A DNA stretch of 64,000 bases from Marichromatium bheemlicum (GTDB taxonomy: Bacteria; Pseudomonadota; Gammaproteobacteria; Chromatiales; Chromatiaceae): the NCBI RefSeq assembly GCF_012276755.1, contig NZ_JAAXKX010000005.1, forward strand, positions 120,241 to 184,240. Direction: 5' to 3'. This document shows, one piece after another, positions 63,201 through 64,000 of the stretch (within the stretch, counting starts at the first letter, position 1; each line of letters starts with the position of its first letter). The translations under genes were made by a program, and so were the position numbers. The notes below the pieces were generated by a model. It was given only the letters and a program-made list of their open reading frames with translations, ran no database searches and was not told the DNA's origin.

Positions 63201-63562
63201 CAGGTGCTGCAGATACTGCGATTGACCGAAAAGATTTCGTCCAGGTTATCAATACTGATGGTAGTGCGGCATCTGTCACGACTGCAGGTACTGCAACACT
63301 TGATGCGGCTGATTTTACGGCAGCAACCTTAACGGATGTAGCAGCATTCCTTGCTGAGAAATTCACTGGCGTTAGCTCTACTACTGATGGTGACACTGGC
63401 GTGTATGTGATCAACTACACAGCATCGGGGTCGACATCCACTTACGTGTATCAGTGGGACAACAATACAAATGCCGACGTTGTTCAGGCTGATGAGCTTT
63501 CTCTTGTTGGTGTCGTGACGAGAGATGCTGTAATCGACAATGGTGATTTGACAGTCGCGTAA
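60287..63562 (+). CDS. S-layer/RTX-like large surface protein
   Basis: Very acidic, Thr/Ser/Ala/Asp-rich protein (1091 aa) with no Cys and no N-terminal signal peptide, as expected for a type I-secreted surface protein. Three N-terminal modules repeat HYTTYGYTEGLAPNAFF (51-67), HYLQYGAAEDINPSNDF (109-125) and HYVDFGEDEGVP (166-177). The centre consists of beta-rich repeats with segments such as NVETIELTNSG. Calcium-binding RTX nonapeptides appear at about 450 (GGSGDDTLTLSG) and 905-935 (GADTITGGKGDDTLVGGAGA), close to the C-terminus as in Caulobacter-type S-layer proteins. A GGAG Shine-Dalgarno precedes ATG 60287. No secretion genes are adjacent. Codon usage shifts toward A/T-ending codons in the last third. 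Confidence 0.85.
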   Translation: MALQGFDQTYYLGVKLAQLQSNPPTADEWADKTTADVEAAFQAANLTAEQHYTTYGYTEGLAPNAFFVPREYELAKGMQLMAANPGAYPDLAAAAKAFTDAWNGNVYDHYLQYGAAEDINPSNDFDNSAYYASKLAELQGKGNTDYQTVDELKAYFESIGMTPLGHYVDFGEDEGVPVTPVPEDEQVDPDTPVNPGGDFTLTAGTDILLAPGAELPEGVTEEEVKRTTDRDDMIEGVSSALSSARTLNPEDSIDGAKGNDLLKVDMQGNFSGFTTAGGVTNVETIELTNSGTITRTFDATGVEGDVNYVVNAKDATVNLTDLGSVGAITLNGQSSGSFSAKYATDVTKGTDDTLALTLHDVGTVKTDSVAEKAVSITAAGIEEAVLTSNGTANVVDLSGLSATKYTVSGAGNLKVNDTVASLATFDAAALTGDLDLAVDASKAVKNATLQGGSGDDTLTLSGSGTVQYAMSAIETVAVDALSGVMTFSAANASGLETILAKDGLNQNTTFASLGSSDLTVQLQGANANTSTLSLDHSGSTILMVDTPASTATTTTPSVNKLNVTAVNSSSVNMDVAEKMDYQGVVTATTATSVELSINGETSTGADIKATKATSVVIDAVANASQLKLTTSKATDLNITAAAALTLTGSTLDAVESLTANTDGLLEFGTVNLAKVAAVNLSGTGSADLNNLGSTTLDYGLTVTASGLSSDKAASSTSLTTGTINTKGHAITVDASGVVGAVTLGAISAANGATTAGDVTVNLNGTGGNATLGAITGKSVTVDASGALGSMTYGGAISVADTLTFKGSSLNANDLSGKSITPTGTSLTASLTGGLGNDQFKITSVDANETATITLTGDLGLGTNSVIVDAGAETTTGVTINLSGLDVGTSGTTTVTGGALADTITGTSGADTITGGKGDDTLVGGAGADIFTFSTSGNNGKDSISDFVVDSDKLNVVAMTAGTGSAATEITSAGAADTAIDRKDFVQVINTDGSAASVTTAGTATLDAADFTAATLTDVAAFLAEKFTGVSSTTDGDTGVYVINYTASGSTSTYVYQWDNNTNADVVQADELSLVGVVTRDAVIDNGDLTVA

Positions 63563-63633
63563 GCAGCAGCGGCCGTAGGTTGGGTTGCCAACGGCAACCC
63601 AACATTGCGCCAGCGCTTGATGATTGAAACGAG

Positions 63634-63663
63634 CCGCCCTCGGGGAGCCGGGGGCGGTTTTTT
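63634..63663 (+). terminator. Intrinsic terminator 1 after the S-layer-like gene
   Basis: CCGCCC (63634-63639) pairs with GGGCGG (63652-63657) and is followed by TTTTTT. First of three near-identical terminators. Confidence 0.85.
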
Positions 63664-63733
63664 GATGTGAGCAGCGTAGGTTGGGTTGCCAACGGCAACC
63701 CAACACTCGCGCCAGCGCTCACTGATTGAAACG

Positions 63734-63765
63734 AACCGCTCTCGGGGAACCGGGGCGGTTTTTTT
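63734..63765 (+). terminator. Intrinsic terminator 2
   Basis: AACCGC pairs with GCGGTT around CTCGGGGAACCGGG, followed by a run of Ts to 63765. Second copy of the repeated terminator. Confidence 0.82.
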
Positions 63766-63833
63766 GATGTGAGCGCCGTAGGTTGGGTTGCCAGCGGCAA
63801 CCCAACATTGCGCCAGCGCTTGATGATTGAAAC

Positions 63834-63867
63834 GAACCGCTCTCGGGGAACCGGGGGCGGTTTTTTT
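63834..63867 (+). terminator. Intrinsic terminator 3
   Basis: GAACCGC with downstream GCGG and seven Ts (63861-63867). Third copy of the repeated terminator. Confidence 0.82.
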
Positions 63868-64000
63868 GATGTGGGGTGCTCGGAGGGGCGGGGGTGATTC
63901 AATCGGCTGAGATAATGCCGTCTTTGGTGAAGAATGAATGCCTTTTAGGTGGGGCTTTTTCTTTTGGGTGAATTTCTTTGTTTTTGATGAATCCCCCCTT

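Larger units (their letters stand above)
63575..63878 (+). repeat. Three tandem copies of a hairpin-plus-terminator unit (about 101 bp)
   Basis: Copies start with GTAGGTTGGGTTGCC at 63575, 63676 and 63778. Each holds the Family B hairpin GTTGGGTTGCC(A/G)(A/C)CGGCAACCCAAC, then TTGAAACGA, then a GC-rich stem and a 6-7 T run, ending TTGATGTG. The unit is different from the 139-bp Family B element but shares its left hairpin. No gene follows to the window end (63879-64000 is AT-rich and appears empty). Confidence 0.9.

Overview
The window is chromosomal DNA of a GC-rich gammaproteobacterium. The gene content and order (divergent aspC-type aminotransferase/uvrB, mutY-yggX, rpoH, leuS-lptE-holA-proA-nadD-rsfS, purE-purK, and split gcvPA/gcvPB with gcvT and gcvH) fit the Chromatiales/Chromatiaceae (purple sulfur bacteria) best. 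That placement is inferred from gene repertoire and style only. No photosynthesis, sulfur-oxidation or rRNA gene is present to confirm it.

Layout. 1-7,000: aminotransferase (cut by the left edge), uvrB, mtgA, a small DUF4124 protein, DAHP synthase and a histidine phosphatase. 7,000-13,500: a conserved small protein, bacteriohemerythrin, a Bacillus-type succinate dehydrogenase operon (sdhC-sdhA-sdhB) and a membrane-anchored endonuclease I. 13,500-23,000: a PAS/GAF diguanylate cyclase, a sugar-kinase-like phosphotransferase overlapping relA, a DUF1015 protein, an amino-acid-binding protein and rpoH. 23,000-27,000: tRNA-Phe, yggX, mutY, DUF2007, tRNA-Gly and a long-chain acyl-CoA ligase, all on the minus strand. 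27,300-34,100: an RND efflux pair, then the molybdopterin genes moaB-moeA-moaD. 34,300-40,200: a repeat array, then a glycine-riboswitch-controlled operon gcvT-gcvH-gcvPA-gcvPB-dgkA. 40,200-51,000: a DUF1451 zinc-ribbon protein and the leuS-lptE-holA-proA-(glycosyltransferase)-nadD-rsfS cluster. 51,000-57,500: a polysaccharide export and decoration locus (sulfotransferase/RgpF fusion, Wzt, Wzm, SGNH acyltransferase). 57,500-64,000: purE-purK and a very large S-layer/RTX-like protein followed by triplicated terminators.

Most genes are housekeeping. The accessory material is (i) the AT-richer two-domain glycosyltransferase wedged between proA and nadD, (ii) the Wzm/Wzt/sulfotransferase-RgpF/acyltransferase block that follows rsfS where rlmH would normally be, and (iii) the S-layer-like gene. 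Together they suggest a locus that builds, sulfates or acylates, and exports a surface glycan next to a secreted surface-layer protein.

Nearly every long non-coding gap is filled by one or two families of short palindromic elements. Family A is about 170 bp with inverted ends reading TTGAACCGC(C/G/A)AAG. Family B is a 139-bp unit with TAGGTTGGGTT/AACCCAACCTA ends and two internal hairpins. Family B forms a four-unit tandem array upstream of the molybdopterin operon and an inverted single copy downstream of it. I saw no CRISPR array, prophage, transposase gene or clearly new defence system.
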